Shown here piece by piece: positions 1-14,811 of a stretch of 64,000 nucleotides of DNA. The translations under genes were made by a program, and so were the position numbers. The notes beneath the pieces are model-generated. The model had not been told where the DNA came from and did not search any database. It saw only the letters and a program-made list of their open reading frames with translations. Within the stretch, counting starts at the first letter, position 1, and every line of letters begins with the position of its first letter. Source of the DNA: Apteryx mantelli (Eukaryota; Chordata; Aves; Apterygiformes; Apterygidae); NCBI RefSeq assembly GCF_036417845.1, contig NC_089979.1:50042775-50106774 (forward strand). The letters run 5' to 3'.

Positions 1-1962
1 GGCAGAAAATGCAGTCTGTTGGCCCGTTAGCCAAGACTGCCAAGCAGGGAAGCTGCAGTGAGGCTTGCAGCTCCAAAACCAGCCCCCACGTGTGGGGACG
101 CCTCTGAGAAAACCCCACCGCCGCTGTCAGACGGTGAAAATTTCCAGCCACTCTCAGCCTGGATGGATGAATGCTTGAAGCAGGAGCCTGGAGGGGAAAT
201 ACTCCATGCCCTCTCTCCTCTTCTCTTATCCTTCTCAGGCAGGCATATTTTGGCAGGCTGAGAGACTATCTGAGCTATCTAAGATGATGACCGATTAGTA
301 CTTACCCTTTTAAAAAAATCTGAGCACTGAGAGGGAGAGAAGGGTGATTGGGACCCCTACAAGTGCCCTTGTGATTTCAAGGGCAGTTTGTGGCATAGGA
401 TATTGACATCAACAGAGCCCAGCTTGAGCACCCACCCTTAACTCTTCCTAATTTACATGCAGACCAAGCAGCAACATTATTGTTCAGCTGGGGGCATATT
501 TAATTGCTGAATGTTCTGCAGCTGTCTTGCAGGCTGTACAGATAAAGGCATTTAAGTTGCTGACTTATAACAGCACATCTTTCTTCTTTTAACATAAAAA
601 TTCCTACCTTCTTTGATGGATGTGGAATTTTTAGGACTGAAATCCTGTGCTATTCCTTTAGAATATTTTAGCAAATGTTAAACTTCTCAGCACTGCGAGG
701 GAGCAGCTAAACCCTGACACCTTTTCATTAGAAAAAAAATGAGCTTCATTACAGTAAGAGCAGTGCTTTCACATGGTACAAAATCAAGGAAGGTCCATTA
801 TCATTTCTTTAAACCCAGCAGTATGACCTGTCAGGCTCTAGCCAGACACCAAAGCAACTGCTGTTTGTTTAAGCGCCAGCAGTCTGCTCAGTGCTGAATA
901 AGACGTACAAGGAGTCAGGAGCCTGCCCCAAGGAGTCTGCAACCCAAGGGCAGTCGTGCAAAGCATTGCTGGTGCCAGGGTCCAGCACAGGTCCCATTCA
1001 CAGTATCACTGTGAGGTAGCCACACGGGATCAGGCCCATGGACTTCAAGCTCTCTGGGGAGAGGACTGTCTTGCCTATCTCTAGCTCGTAGCTTATACTT
1101 AAGGACAACATATTGCATATTGACTTATCTGGTTTCATATTTTCTTTCAAATCCCTCCCAGCTTTTAAAAATAATCAGTTTTAAAAATGGATATCCTGTA
1201 TATATATTTTTTAACAATACTTAGAATGTCCTTTCTGGCTTGCATCACACCAGGACACCTCCATCCTAATGACATAGGTGTCTGACAATTTGTCAGGGAG
1301 ATAGCCATAAGTTAGGCAGAAAACCGGACTCCATAAAAAAAACGTAAAAGCTGGGAGGAGGCAACTTGATGTGGCATGGCTCCTAGCAATGAGGAAGCAT
1401 GAGTGCATACTGAAGCTTAGAAATAGAAAGTGATGTCCTCATAAAAATATGGCTTTAGGCTGGTGTGCCACTAGAAATTTTTCTGTCAGTTTAGAATATT
1501 TAGCTCTAAGGGATCTCTACTTTCAAATGGATCTTTTGATGCAAAATAAGCTGCACAGGCTGCAATAGTGTTGAAGAAGGAAGAGCAGCATTTGCTCCCA
1601 GTTATGCTTGGTAAACTGAAGATTTTTAGATAGACTTTTTGATCATAAAGTGTTGAGTGGGCAGGTGGGTTAGCTCTCTGGGCCTTTCTAACTGAAAACT
1701 GTTACTGATGTCTAGGCAGCTAAATAATACTGAAAGCTTCAACACTGCTGGTTATCAGGGGAACCTCTTTAGCCTAATTTGAAAGCTCAGAGCTCCAGGC
1801 AACTGAATTTTTTTGGTTACAGGCTCTTTTGTGTGATGTTCCAATGCAGTATATCCAATCAATGACGCGATATCACGCACAGTACCATCGTGTGGATGTT
1901 TTTTTCCCCCTCTGTTTTGTATTTGACTTGTTAAACTGCAAGAAGAGCTGGGGGAACAAAAC

Positions 1963-1978
1963 GGGGGGGGGGGGGGGG
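1963..1978. repeat. G homopolymer (16 bp)
   Basis: This is an uninterrupted run of 16 G. Its length may be a sequencing estimate, and it could form quadruplex structures. No gene is associated with it. Confidence 0.9.
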
Positions 1979-4789
1979 AAGCAGCTCCTCAGCTCCTCTG
2001 CTGCAGAAATTTAAAACTAGCAAATACACAAGCCTCAGTGCTCCAAGAGAAATGAAAGGAGCAGAAAGTGAAAATATATACATATGTATACACATGAACA
2101 AAACATGAGCCACAGTCATGACAATCTGGGCTCCAATGTGCCAAACAAAAGGGGTTATTCCTCCAAGCAATTCTTGTGCCGTGGAATTTAGGACACAACA
2201 AGGCTGGTTTATGATCACGTTGTAGATTCCACTATAAAACTATACAGTAGCCTTACAGTATATTCCACTAGAAAATTAGAGCAGTCTGGTTTATGTTTTT
2301 TTTCAATATCGCACCTTCTAAAAGACACAATGTTAAGGATAGTCTGGATGGAGGGAGGAGGGCAAGACTAATTATGATGATACTTGTTCTTCCTTGCTTC
2401 CCTCCTTCCTCTCACCACCTCTCCCCCTGCCTCTCTGTATTTGAGGTCATTGGGGGGGGATTGCAAGAGTTCTAAAGCTTCTCTCCAAATTGATTTTTTT
2501 TTAACATAGATAATATTGGGCCAGATCTTCAGATGAAATGAAAGAGCCCAGACCATTTCATTTACACTATGCCTTTATAAATAATGGCAATTGATTTTAT
2601 TTATTAGGATGCCAAAAATGAAAGTAAGAGCTAGCTATCTGCTGAATGATTCATTTACAGAAGATGCCTGTTGCCTCCTGAGGTTTTGGCCCAGAACAGC
2701 AGGAGCTGTGTATGGCAATTCCATCATTTTATGACACATTTTATTTAATTTGTTGTGAGCTACTTCATCCAATCCAGAGTTAAAATCACAAAAGATGGTT
2801 CAGGACTAAGAATTCAAGCAGGACTTGATTATAAGATTATGAGCCTTTGAAATGGAGGTTCCAGCTCAGTTCAAACTGATGCTTGTGTTCATTGCATTTA
2901 TCCATGTTCACGAGGTTTTACTCCCAGTCCAGTTTCCCTTTCTGCTCTGATCTGAAGCGAGACCATGAGCCTTCATTTGTGCTGCTGCAGTCCCTGGTCA
3001 GTAAGATAACTGCGACACTGGGAGTTCAGCCTTGTCATTTCCCATGATCAGCCATGAATGAGAACTCATATCTGAACCCTAATAACGGTGATAATGAGGC
3101 AAAAGGGGAATGAAAGCAGTGGCATGTGTCTCGTAGTGGCAATTACGTTCATTGAACTGTTTTCTCATACGATGAGAAGAATCTCTTCTTTTTTGACTTG
3201 CTCTTGCCCATGCTGACAGACAGCTGATGGTGCTGATAACCTTGTGCTGTCACTGACATTAGCCAGACCTGAGAATATTCCATCCTGCAGGACTGTATCC
3301 TGCACTCACCATCACCCTGGAGCATCTACCAGGCAGCTAGCTCCTACTTTCATTTTTGTCATCCTAACAAATAAATTCATCTTACCATTGTTTATACATT
3401 TCCATGGAAGCAAAGTGTCTGGAGACATGCACTGGCCCCGAGTGCAACTAATGCTGCTGTCCTTTTCACTTTGTTAGCTCTCTGCCATGTGAGTCTTCAC
3501 AGTTAGTTCATGGGTATTTTGTTGATTCCTGGAAGATGTCATCAGTGAAGCTGTGACAGTGAAGGAGTGAGGAACGAAGCAACACTTCCACATTCACGCT
3601 GTGTGTATTAGCCTCATTTACAAGTGAAATGCTATCCAAAATTATAAGTATTGTCAACTTAGTAAATGATTCACTGCTGAAGTCAGGCTATACTGCAAGT
3701 GAGTATAATTGATGAGACCTCTTTTAGTAGTTTTGGCATCAGTGTAGCAATTTGAAGAGCATGCCAAGTAACGTTGAACAAATTCATCCAAAACAAGTAA
3801 AGTGTTCCTTTCTTAAATCTGCCTTTCTTACTCTGTGTATCTGCAAGGCTCAGATGTGTTTGCCTACTTTTTAGCAGCTCTAAAGGGATCCGTGTCCCTT
3901 TACAAAGGGAGGTAAATATAAGAAGGCAACATCTGCTTCTCAGGATGCTGGGATATCTACTTAGATAATGAAAAGACAAGGCTCTCCAGAAAGAAGGCAT
4001 TGCAGAAGAGCAAAAAATTAGCCTGATTAGGAAAGGGGATGAGCTGGCTAAACTCTGTCCCCGGCAGGGTGGGAACAGTCGAAAGGCTTGCCCAGGTCTG
4101 TGGGGCTGTGCTGGCCCTGGGGCTCCTCCAGAGGGTTGCAACAGCTGCCAAACTGCAACCGGGGGAGCACATCATTGCCCACATTATGGGTTCCACTCAA
4201 ATCTGAAACAAAATTCAGCAGAACCAAAGCCAAATAAAGCTAGCAGGTTTAGGCATCAGTTTTGTAAGCACACAGCATGTAACCAGACTGTAAGAACTGG
4301 CAAAAAGCAGGTAGGGACTATGTTGCTTTAAACACCGTAGCTAAGAGATTTATGAAACTGTGTGTTACAAAACCTCTGCTCAAATTACATAGCAAGCTGC
4401 ATTGTAAGTTATGCTTTCTAGGCTATTGAAGGTAATATGGTAAGGCTTTAAACCTGCAAAATCCAATATGGCAGTGACAGTAACTGACTGTTTTACCTAC
4501 TCACATCTTATTTTGCCAGTTGATACATGTTTGGTTTGATTTACCAAAACCTCATGATCCAGACATTCTCAAAACACCAGCATCCCCACAAGCAAGGGTT
4601 TACCCTTTCACTGCTATTTATTTTCAGTTTATGCTGTGGGAACATAATGTGTATTTCTGTCAAGTCATATGGTGGAAAGTATGCCTAAATGAATACTCAT
4701 CCTAACAGTAATGTAAGAAATAGCATTTTTCCAAATGGCAGGATTTAACTGCTGGCTTAATCTAGTGTAATAAAAATACAGAGGCTTTA

Positions 4790-4905
4790 GGCCTCAGTTC
4801 ATCAAAGCATTTAAACATGTGCTTAAGTATCATTGCAGTTAATGAGACTTAAGTCTATGCCAAAGTGTTCAGCTAGTTCAGTGACTTAACACAGGAACCG
4901 AGGAA
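4790..4905. repeat. Old amniote interspersed repeat fragment, unclassified
   Basis: The segment has the layout of a widespread, diverged amniote repeat with internal symmetry: a CAAAGCATTTAAACATGTGC-like block, a GCTTAAGT block, a block resembling CATTGACTTCAATGGGAC, and a further TTAAG block. I recall the pattern from turtle, crocodile and bird DNA but cannot assign a Repbase name. Divergence is high. Confidence 0.35.
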
Positions 4906-5579
4906 TAAATGTGCACTGATTAAGACAGACTATTGCATAATTTGATTTCATAAAATAATATCTGAATAAAAACTTTGAAGAGTAAGGTTTAAGGGTGCAA
5001 GAAAATTAACAGGCTGAAAGGCAAAATAAAACACTTAAAACTGATGAATCAATTTGCAGCTATTTAAGAGCACCCTCTCAAAGGAGGAGCTGATTGGCAT
5101 ACTTCTACACAAAACATTAACACCAAAAAGTAGTCAAATACCACCATGCAGCAGAATTCAGCAAGTCACATAGTGCTCAGAAAACATCCTTTGAGAAGAT
5201 GAGATTCTCTCCAAATGATATTCACGAAAAGGGTCCCCTCCTGTCACTGGAGTTCCCACAGCGTGCAGGGGAGGCTGCAGGCACTTGAAACACCCTGATG
5301 CTGAGCATGTAGTCCTGCACGGCACAGGACCCGCTGGTAGTCTCTGATCCAAACTGGCAGTTTCAAACTATGGTATTTACATATCTTCCTGCAATTCTTT
5401 TACAATCCACTCAGCCCTTTCCTATATTCCCATTTTTCTTTAAAGAAGTCGTTTTTGGAAACTCATTCAAAGAAAACCACTCTGAATAGAACATGGATTG
5501 GATAGCTCTTCGTTTAAAAGCTTGGAAAGGCAGAGGTAAGGGTTTTGTGTACAGTTTTAAATCTGTCCCCTCTCCCCCT

Positions 5580-5660
5580 CATATATATATATATATATGT
5601 ATGTATGTATGTTTATAAACACACACACACACACACACGCACACACACACACACATACAG
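5580..5660. repeat. Compound microsatellite (AT)n-(GTAT)n-(AC)n
   Basis: About 10 AT units run into three or four GTAT units and then a nearly pure AC tract with one CGC interruption. It is a simple repeat in non-coding DNA, with possible Z-DNA character in the AC part. Confidence 0.95.
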
Positions 5661-6479
5661 ATAGAACAGTATTAGTTCAGTACTACTGTTCCAGTAAAGG
5701 ATTCCCCATACAGGCAGATAATGTTTAAAACCTGAACAAAATATGACGGAGCATGTTTGCTACCAATACTTAAAGTAATATGCAATTGCAGCATATGTTT
5801 GTTTCTACAAGCTTACACCTCAGATCTGTGACAAGATCTCCACAGTGAAATGAAATTACAGATCAAAACAGAAATGAGAAGTATAATCCTGGCATATTGG
5901 AAATCTGTAGAAACTTTGCTGTTGACTTCAGTTTGACAAGGAGTACAGTTGGAGTAATCATAAAATTTTCTTAGGTCCTACAGATCACTGAAATGCATTA
6001 AGTAATTCCTCTGAAAGGTATGTAAGAAGGTAGTATGTGGTATACAAGTCCATCTATTTGCAAGTTCCTCATTCCCAGAAATGCTATGATTAAAAAAGCA
6101 AAGCATTCATTATGGGGAAGTTTGCAATTTAAACTTCCAGTTAGTACAAATTTGCAACTAAATTAATTAAGAATGAAAGGTTTAAAACACATATTAAAAA
6201 ACCCTACAGCTGTATAGCTAAGGCCAAAGAGGTAAATTGATATATTAACTTTACTTGAGAAAAAAGTTTGTGCCTTTGTGATCTTTCGACATCATTTCTC
6301 AGTGAAAGCTGGCGAGCGTGCAAGTTCCTTAAACAAATGTAAGTCATCTTCACCAATATAGGATAGTTGAGATGATTTATTTGGATTTTCTTCCAGCTTT
6401 AGACAAGATCCCTTACTGAAAAAAAAACAAAACTGTAAAAGCTGTACAGTAAGAAAGAAGTGTTGTTCTGCGTCGTATA

Positions 6480-6670
6480 AACTGGACTGGGAGACAGGAA
6501 CTCCTGAGTTCTCATTGTATTTCCTTTGATCTATATGCCCTGTTCATAATAAGCCTGACACTTATTCCTCCTGTGGCTTTGGGCAAGTCATATAATCTCT
6601 CTGCCTCGTTTTCCTGTCTGGAGGGGTATTGCATGGATTAGTTAGTCAATGTTAGTAAAGCAGCTGAAAG
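6480..6670 (+). repeat. MIR-like ancient SINE, + orientation
   Basis: The order of blocks matches the MIR/CORE-SINE pattern. A segment resembling the tRNA-derived 5' region is followed by a 'CTTTGGGCAAGTCA' block, then a 'TCTCTCTGCCTCGTTTTCCT' block, then a diverged 3' part with GGATTAGTTAGT and AAAGCAGCTGAAA. The core motif TGGGCAAGTCA..T is the most telling. The copy is old, so its ends are approximate. Confidence 0.65.
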
Positions 6671-9600
6671 AGGAGTATTGACCCAGTTCTCCCAGGGAAG
6701 CAGAGACACTCAGCTTCTTGGAGAGTCATGACCAATAAATTCTAAGGCACATTGCAGAAAATAAATACCAAGAGAAAAATGAACCAAGCCTTAACACCAA
6801 CTACACCTGCTTTAGTTCAACTCATTCCTGCAAAAGGCTGAGTGCACTAACTTCCCCTTTACACAGCTGACAAGGGAGCCCAGGATCTTTCCGAGGTGGT
6901 TGGCCTCTTCCAGGATTTGGACTTTAACTGTTAGTGAGAAAGAAGGGAGAAAGGAGTAGTCCCGAGGGGGATGCTGGAGCTGCCCTCACAAACGTTTGCA
7001 TTAGTGAGCTGGCAGAGGAAAATAAACAGGGAGTGAATGACACTTGCTGATGGAGCTCATTGTCCCATGCTGTTGAAGAGGATTGTGAGAAGCATGAGAT
7101 GAATTCAAACACATAGATGTATCCTGCATGTTGGGATGACTGATGATCAAATGAAATTTACCTTGGACTAGTATAAATTAATAAACATTGTCAACATTCT
7201 CTCTGTGACTTCATCAATTTTTGATTGATTTGATTTAAGTTTGGCTGGAATTCACTGCACAGTCACAACCTGTGTGTTTCCAAGTCTGTTTGTACATGGA
7301 CACAGAGAATTAACTGGGAGAGGATCACTCCTGTGTTAGGTGTCAGCATGGTTGGGTTAGCTCGATTCCTGACCACTGAGTAAAAAAAGCAAATAGAGAT
7401 TATCCTTTTTCAAAACAGAGAGAGAAATCAAGAGAGACAATAACATGGCCAGGCTATTGCTAAGTGGCAGCAAATCCCCAGGCAATGGGGAAGGAATATT
7501 TCCTCAGTATTTGTGATCTTTCCAGAACATTTTGGATATTGCTTTTCATGCTGCTGGCTGATGCTACAACGAGAGGACAGATGCAGTTACATTAGCAAAA
7601 CTCTGCTTTTCCTGCTGGGGAAGAGAAGTGTGGAGGCAGAAGGAGAGGGAAGCTTGGCCAGTGTGTGTGCACACACAGTCGCAGTTCATCACTGTGGAGC
7701 ACTATTTGTGGGCACAGGTAGGGCAGTTACAGAGGGGAGAAGGCGGTCAATCACCTTGCCATAGAGCCCTGTTGCTTTCTTTGCGCCAGCATCTATGTCA
7801 GCTGCATCAAGCCACTGACTCTTTGCCAGCACCGTTTGCTGTGATATCTGTCGGGGGAGCATTCCTAGTATAGATGTGGCCTTGGCAGCAGTGCAGTCTT
7901 GCTTATGTGCCCTTGTGAGATGCCTTTTTCATGCCACCTTCCCTGGACTGCCTTTGGATTTATGTATGGTGAGCATCATGTCCTTGCTCTTCTAGGGGCT
8001 TCCCTTTAGCATGCATTTTCCTTGGTTCAGTCACTCACAAGGAGACTGAAAATTAAAGAGAAACCAAAAAGCAATTAAAGCAAAACCAAAAGCAGGCCAG
8101 CAGGAAGTTGGCTGACAAGGTAGGACTTCTCTCAACATCTGTCTCATGGTGGTGGGACTGAGAAGGGTTGCCTGGAGGTTAATACGGAAGTACTGCCCTT
8201 ACATGAACTAGCACAGCAATTTTCAGTGACTGTGGCATGAGAGGGAGAGTTTTTCCAGATGGGCATTTTTTTCCCTGGCAGACATTCTCAACCTTTGCCT
8301 TAGGAGATGACTGTGTCTATTTTCACAGGCAGTCAACTAAAATCCTCTTTAAACTTGTGGGTCTCTTCATGTCCCCCTAGCAGCTGTGACAGGACCAGCA
8401 GGGCATGGATTAAAATATCCATGAGCTTCTGGCAAGCCACTGCTCCAGACCAGGAAATGAACAAAGAACAGTGATGACGCTGCAGGGTTCGTACCGCTGC
8501 CTGCTATCACTACCCAAAGACCTACTGCTCCCTATTACTGCTCAGTGTTTGCAAGTTTCTTGTATAAAACAAAGTATTGGACCATTATTAAAACATGAAA
8601 ATTACCATACAACTGCAGCTGGGACATGCACATTATATAGGGAATCCAGAATGAAGCACACAGTAGCTTAACATTTGTGCACTGTTCCTCCTTTGCATAA
8701 ACTCATCCATCAAGTAGGGCCAGCCAAACTCAGCTCCTATAATTCCTTGCAAGCCTGGGAAATGACAATGATGTAAAATCGGTATGAGCTGAAAAACTGC
8801 TGCTTTTCATGAAGTGGCTAGGAGAAAAACATCATTGATTTAAAAATGGATTTCTCTGAATTTCTCTGAATTATTCCAAACAGAAAAGTGTAATGTTTTC
8901 CATGGATTTCTGTTTCTTCAAAAAGAGAGCAAAGAGATCATAGCAACATCAGTTTTTCAAAGCTAATGAATAACATTAAAAGCATTGGCTATTTGCTGTC
9001 ATACGGAAATATAATACAAGCTATAATACACTCTTTTTCTTTGAAAGTACATATTCCAGACTGATGCTTCTTTAGCAGAAGAGCAGTGAGTATCTCTTTC
9101 AATTGTCTTTTTAAAAAGATACACTTTGTCTACAATGAGTCTAGAAAATGAGTCTGGAATTCTGTCTGGTTCCAAAATCTGCAGATCATTCATTACAGTG
9201 AACAGTGGACAAAACAACTGCCAGGTCCAAATTTTAAAAACTGCCCCTTTCCTTGTCCGCATCAGTTGCTCAGCAATCACAGATCTATATATGTATTCCC
9301 AGACTTTAGGCTATTCAAAACAAATCCGAATCCAGATTTTACATGGGTTTTTTTGTTGTTTTTTTTTTCTCTTTGAAATATTTCCTCAGTTTAATTAGAT
9401 GGTTTATTAGTTAGAAATTTATACTTCAAATATCTATCTCAATGCATTACCATATTATCCTAGTATCTACCACTTTCTGAAATAGTGTATATAAAAATAC
9501 AACTATATTGAGAAAGTGTTATACCTTCAATGTTAATTTTCTCTCTGAAGACTTCTGAAAATTGTGCTTTTAATATGGAAAATCTAGGAGGGAGGTTGTT

Positions 9601-9991
9601 GGTATGTTTTGTTATTTAACAAAACCAGATACCTCCACTCATTCTCTCTATGTGTATAGGTGTGCTCAGGGAATACTTTTTATAGGTAGGAAAGCTGAGA
9701 GGTTCTGACACCCAAAGGATGCACAAAAAGATACACTTACAAAAATGTATAGAGTGCCCTGAAGGTACTTCCACTGTATTATAGGGTTTCTCGTGAACAG
9801 TTTTGGCTCCAGCAATAGGACAGTGAAGCAAAACTAAGTGTTTCTGAACCAGATGAACTGAGAATGAGGCAGATTATACTACCTCCAGATACTGTGCTTT
9901 TTTGTTCTAGAGTACTGAAATAAAAAATAGCAAAACCAAGTTTATCAAAGGTTATTTTACTCCTTACCAATTTCCCCCCAACATATGCATA

Positions 9992-10024
<33 letters not shown>
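9992..10024. repeat. (AC)n microsatellite
   Basis: This is an uninterrupted dinucleotide repeat of about 16 units. The Val/Cys-rich open frame on the opposite strand is created by this repeat and is not a gene. Confidence 0.95.
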
Positions 10025-10027
<3 letters not shown>

Positions 10028-13000
10028 TTACCCTCTTTGCCTCAGTGTAGTCGTTAATTAGAATTAGTTGAGCAGTTAAATTGGAATGATCTTAGAGCAA
10101 TTTGTACAATCTCATGAGATACATTATCAGTTATGCCCTGGATCCTGCATGCTTTACATCAGGCCTCACAACTATCAGACCAACTAAAGATTCTTAAATG
10201 TTCAGTCCTGCTAGTATTTCACATGATCAGGCCCAGAAAAGCTTACAATGACCATTTGGGTGCATTAGTCCTTTCTTAAAGTATACTTAGCAATCCGAAT
10301 AAAACATTTGGCTTGCACTGGGGTGGGGGATAGTTCCAATATGCATAGGGGAAATCCAGTGAAAAAAGCAGCTGGCAGGAGCACCAGTGAGCCCTGGGGT
10401 GCTGCCTGCCTTCGTGGTCTGCAGGAATCCTTCCTTTCCCACACGTCGCACAGCAGGCAGGACAGGCAGCCTCTCCTATGCAACAACTGTCCGAAAGCAG
10501 GAGACAAAGCCAAGGTGCTGCACACCCCTGCTGCCCCGTGGAAAGCCTTGCTTTGCAATCCCCAAGCAAGCAGAGGGGTGTCTTTTGCAAGGGAAATGGA
10601 AAACTGTAGGGAAGGGCAAAATGCAAATATATGTAGGAAGCCATGACGCCAGGGTCTCCCTCCACCCTCAAAGCCAATCTTCTAAATCCATCTTTATTTA
10701 CCTACCTACAAGTGTCATGATTTGCTGGGGTCCTTGGCATCTCCAGCTCCCACTGATGGAGGGACGGATGGGTGCTGAGGGCTTCTGAAAGACACCCACA
10801 GAACCTGAACAGAGGCTTTCTGTGAAATTTCTCTGTTGCACCTTGATTACCCATACAGTCTGAAAGCTCATTCGTGTCTTCACAGGGAACCAAGAAACCC
10901 TCAGGAGATTATGATACATCAAAATCTGATGTTTTCCCAGAGAAGAACCTAGTTTGATCTAGGAGTTACTATACCAATGATAAAATAACATTAAAGGTGA
11001 AGTGAGCCTCCTTTCTCATTGCAGTGAAACTGTTTCTTCTTAAAATCAGCCGCCCATAGACTCAGGTCATATTCTCGCGGGTAACTGAGCGAGCTCAGTG
11101 CCCAAGTGACCCTGGCATTGAGATGCAGAGAGAGAAGTCACCTGCTCTTACTAGGAACGGCCAGCACATCCATTGCATCTGGGCAGTTACAGCAGAGCTA
11201 GAACATCTACCTGGAAAGCCATTACTTCTTCCTTTCCTATAAACATTTGCATTGCCTAATGCAACCTCATGGCCTAGAAGCATGGCAGGATATGGAAACA
11301 CTTTTATTCAGGATCTGGGACTTTCTTCTAAAAGCGACAAGGCGTAAGTGCAAGTGGCACATAACAACTTAGAAACAGGGCAGAACAATTTGTGATTGCG
11401 TTAGTCCAGCCACCCTCCTGCAGTAGACCTGTGGCTTGTTTCCTGTTCTTTTTCTCACCTGTGTGACAAATGCAGAAGGGAAACTATTGCTTAACTACTT
11501 AACTATTTCACTATTCAATCCACTTTACATCCAGTTACATAACCTAAAAAATCTATTTCTTCAAATACTTCATCAAAATGTTACTGACAATAAAGAAAAA
11601 AATACGCTATTTCCACCACTCCTTAGGGGGTAACAAATATGGAGGAACTGTGTTAATAAATCTCTTCTCTCCAAATACAACTTAAAATGCTTTCTGCTTC
11701 TCTAAAAAGAAACCACTTACAAAATACCTAATGCAGGCAACTGTTGCTAGCCTTTAGCTCCCCATTTACTTGCTCTTACTAATATTTTTGAAACAAGACT
11801 GCAATACATAGGAAACCTATGGAACGGCAGGAGGAAACTTTCAAAAGAAGGTCAGGCTGACATGAGGGCCCTTCTGAGAACAGCCCCTGTACTTGTTTCC
11901 AGACAGGATTACAGCTAAATCAGAAATAATGCCCTTTAGCAAGTGGACACATACGATCTGCAGCCATTGGAAAACCTGCCTCTTCAAAAGCTTCAGTTTT
12001 CCAAACCATTAACATTGACAATGATACAGAAAAAAAGCTCTATGGTTTTCCAGAGGCTAATTATGAACAGGTGATGAGTTGAGCAAAAATTCAGAAATCA
12101 AATATTGAGCTCAGTTTGAGCTCATTAAGATTGCTATTCGGCATCAGTAAAATATTCATAATGCACAAACACAATGTAGTTTTATGTAAACCCGTTTAAA
12201 AAGAGATAATTCCAAGTAAAACACAGTAGAATTTGGTTTAATGCATTCTCCTTTCTATGCAAATCATTTCCAAGCAGTTAATAACGGTAAGCACTGCTAA
12301 CTTATTTAGATATATGTGAGAGCTCTTATGTTTTGTATTGATCTCTTGTGGACTGATGGCAAAAATATGTCCCTAGATCAGAGTATAGTCGTACCTGTAA
12401 TAAACTCAGACATGAGTTAAGGCAATTAAGGCATATAGCTGTGAATATTGAAAGCTTTGAGAAAGAAGAATAACCAAGGACAGAGTTTTCCTCTGTTCTG
12501 CTTGGAAAGTACTATGGAAATGTATAATTATTCAGGTAAGCACTGACTTCTTTAAAGATCTCTCCACTTTATTTATTTTCATTTGTATTTTTGACCATCA
12601 TGTAAAGGGAAGGACAAGGCTGCAGTCCTATCATGATATGTCAGTGGACAAATGGAAACACCAGTCCCAACCCAAAATGGTTTGTGACTGTGCTCAGTGA
12701 GCGTTTGCCCCATCCTCTGACAGGGTGGCACTCACAGCTGTGCCAGCAGTGCACTAAACCTTATCGGCATCAGAGGGGAGGAATTACTACTGTGTAAATG
12801 TGATGCAAGACTTAAGCCCAACATTTTCTGACTCAGAGATGAAAGCTTTACCAAATGAGCCTTTTTGATGTAATAAATATATTTTTGAGTTTCTTAAGAA
12901 AATACATATTTTTTTTAATCTAGCACTGACATCATTTGATAAACTCTCCACTGCAAGTAAAATAAAAGCATCAAGATATTTTTTGCAACTTTTAAAGCAT

Positions 13001-14772
13001 GCTACATTGCTATTTTTCTTCATCTTTCTCTATAATAACCACTTGCAAGCTTAAAATTAAAATTTCTTTCTTACTGATTTTTTCTCTCTATTATGCAGGT
13101 TGCTAATGAGTGCCAGGCTGCTGGCATTGCTTTATTTTTTTATTAGAAAGAGAAGAGCAGTGAAGCATTTAAAACAGTCACATACAAACAGCCATAAAGA
13201 TTTTTCAGTGATACACTGTAAAATAGAAATAAAGTTAGGTCAGGACACAGCTCTACTGAACTTTGTAGAGTGTTCATTTAATCTGGATGGAAAACTTCGA
13301 AAATTTTCTTTATTGTATTTAATTGACAAAGCCATAAGTATCTTCGAGCGACTCAATCAGTTTTGAGTGCTTGAAAATGACTCAATTGCTAAAGCTGCAT
13401 AACATTACTGAGGTTTACAATAGCCATATTCCGCACAAATCCAAGTGAGGAAGGCATAAGTGGTTCAGGGGGAGTTTTTCTTCCTGTGTACTACTATTTT
13501 TTGGAAGAACATTAGAAATATAATTTGAAAATTAAGCTACACTGAGTATTTCTTGGGGCATGCAAATGTGCAGTTACTTTAACAAAGTTTTTCCTTTTGA
13601 TTTCTGTCAACCGTTCTAGATTAATCAACCTGTGTGGGGTTTTTTTTCTGTATCGCCAGGACAAAGCATTTGAAAATGGTGTGATTCCTATGCGAGAAGT
13701 CTTATCATGTTGTTACGCATTACCACTTAACGAAAAGAGGAAGGAAAGAAAAAAGTGAATTGGTTTGAATGTGTATTTAAGCAAGAGAATTAGTCATTCC
13801 TTAGGTTGCAGCAACTGCCTAGGAGAAAGGCAATAATTATATTTTGCTTTACTTTCTTTAAAAGACTAAAATATATATAATAAAAAGCTAATTGTAGGTA
13901 TTCAGTGGACACGTCTGGTTCTATTCAGGGGCTTTATTGGGCAGTTTTGGCCTCAGAGCCCGGTCTTTTTCATAAGAAATGTCAGCAAAGTCTTTGAATT
14001 AATGGACTGTGAAGTGCTTAGAAACATACCGTTTCAAAAAAGTATACTGCAAGGATGTGACACTAATGGGAGGTGACCCATGGGTTTATGACAAAATAGC
14101 CCACTGTAACAAAAAATAATACGGCTCTTATACACTGTAGCTCTGAACAAAGCAATATACAACGGAGTGTGAGGTTAAGAATGGCAGAATAAATGAAGCC
14201 TGGCCTGGTCAAGTAAAAGACTTTTAAATTATTTAGTTAGCCCTGGTTTCGGTTTTTTTTCTTTTTTCTTTTTTTTCCCCAGGAAAAGGGAGCTGTAAAC
14301 TCCCTACTGAAGAAAAGGAAATATGCAAGGCTCCATTTTAATTGGATTATTGGAGAAAGAAAGTTAGTAGCATTTGTGAGCAATGTCATATGAACCTAGA
14401 TGGTAAATTCTGGGATTTGCTTACATGGATTTGTTTTCTTTTAATTTTGCCGTTTAAAAAAAATGCAGTGAAACTCCTTCAATCTTTCTGCAATTCTGCA
14501 TGGCTGAACATTTGAAATGAGTTTGTGTATCACCCCCAGGCATTGATTCAGACTTGATTGGGGCAAAGCAGACTCCATGTGCTTATTTTTATACACGTCA
14601 TTTGGGAAGTTATATAGCCAAGGGAACAGAAAATGTGTTGCTCCACTGCCAAATTATCACTTATCCCTCGATCAAAACGGGAGGTGATCCTAATCAACAA
14701 GTTGTGCGACCTTAGTGCAATGGCAATGTCAGGTCAACTCGGGAAAGTGAAGAGACAGATCTAAATACAAAT

Positions 14773-14811
14773 AAAAAGAAAGAGAGAGAAAGAAAGAAAG
14801 AAAGAAAGAAA
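14773..14811. repeat. (GAAA)n polypurine microsatellite
   Basis: The tract consists of A/G only, with about six GAAA tetramers after a GA-rich start. It lies about 600 bp upstream of the candidate first exon. Confidence 0.9.

Noticed and set aside
3683..4141. 152-codon minus-strand frame
   Set aside because: No homology or low-complexity signature of a real protein; fits chance at this window size.
10265..10788. Overlapping 97-133-codon frames on both strands
   Set aside because: Open on both strands at once, no domain, and no exon-like boundaries with matching partners.
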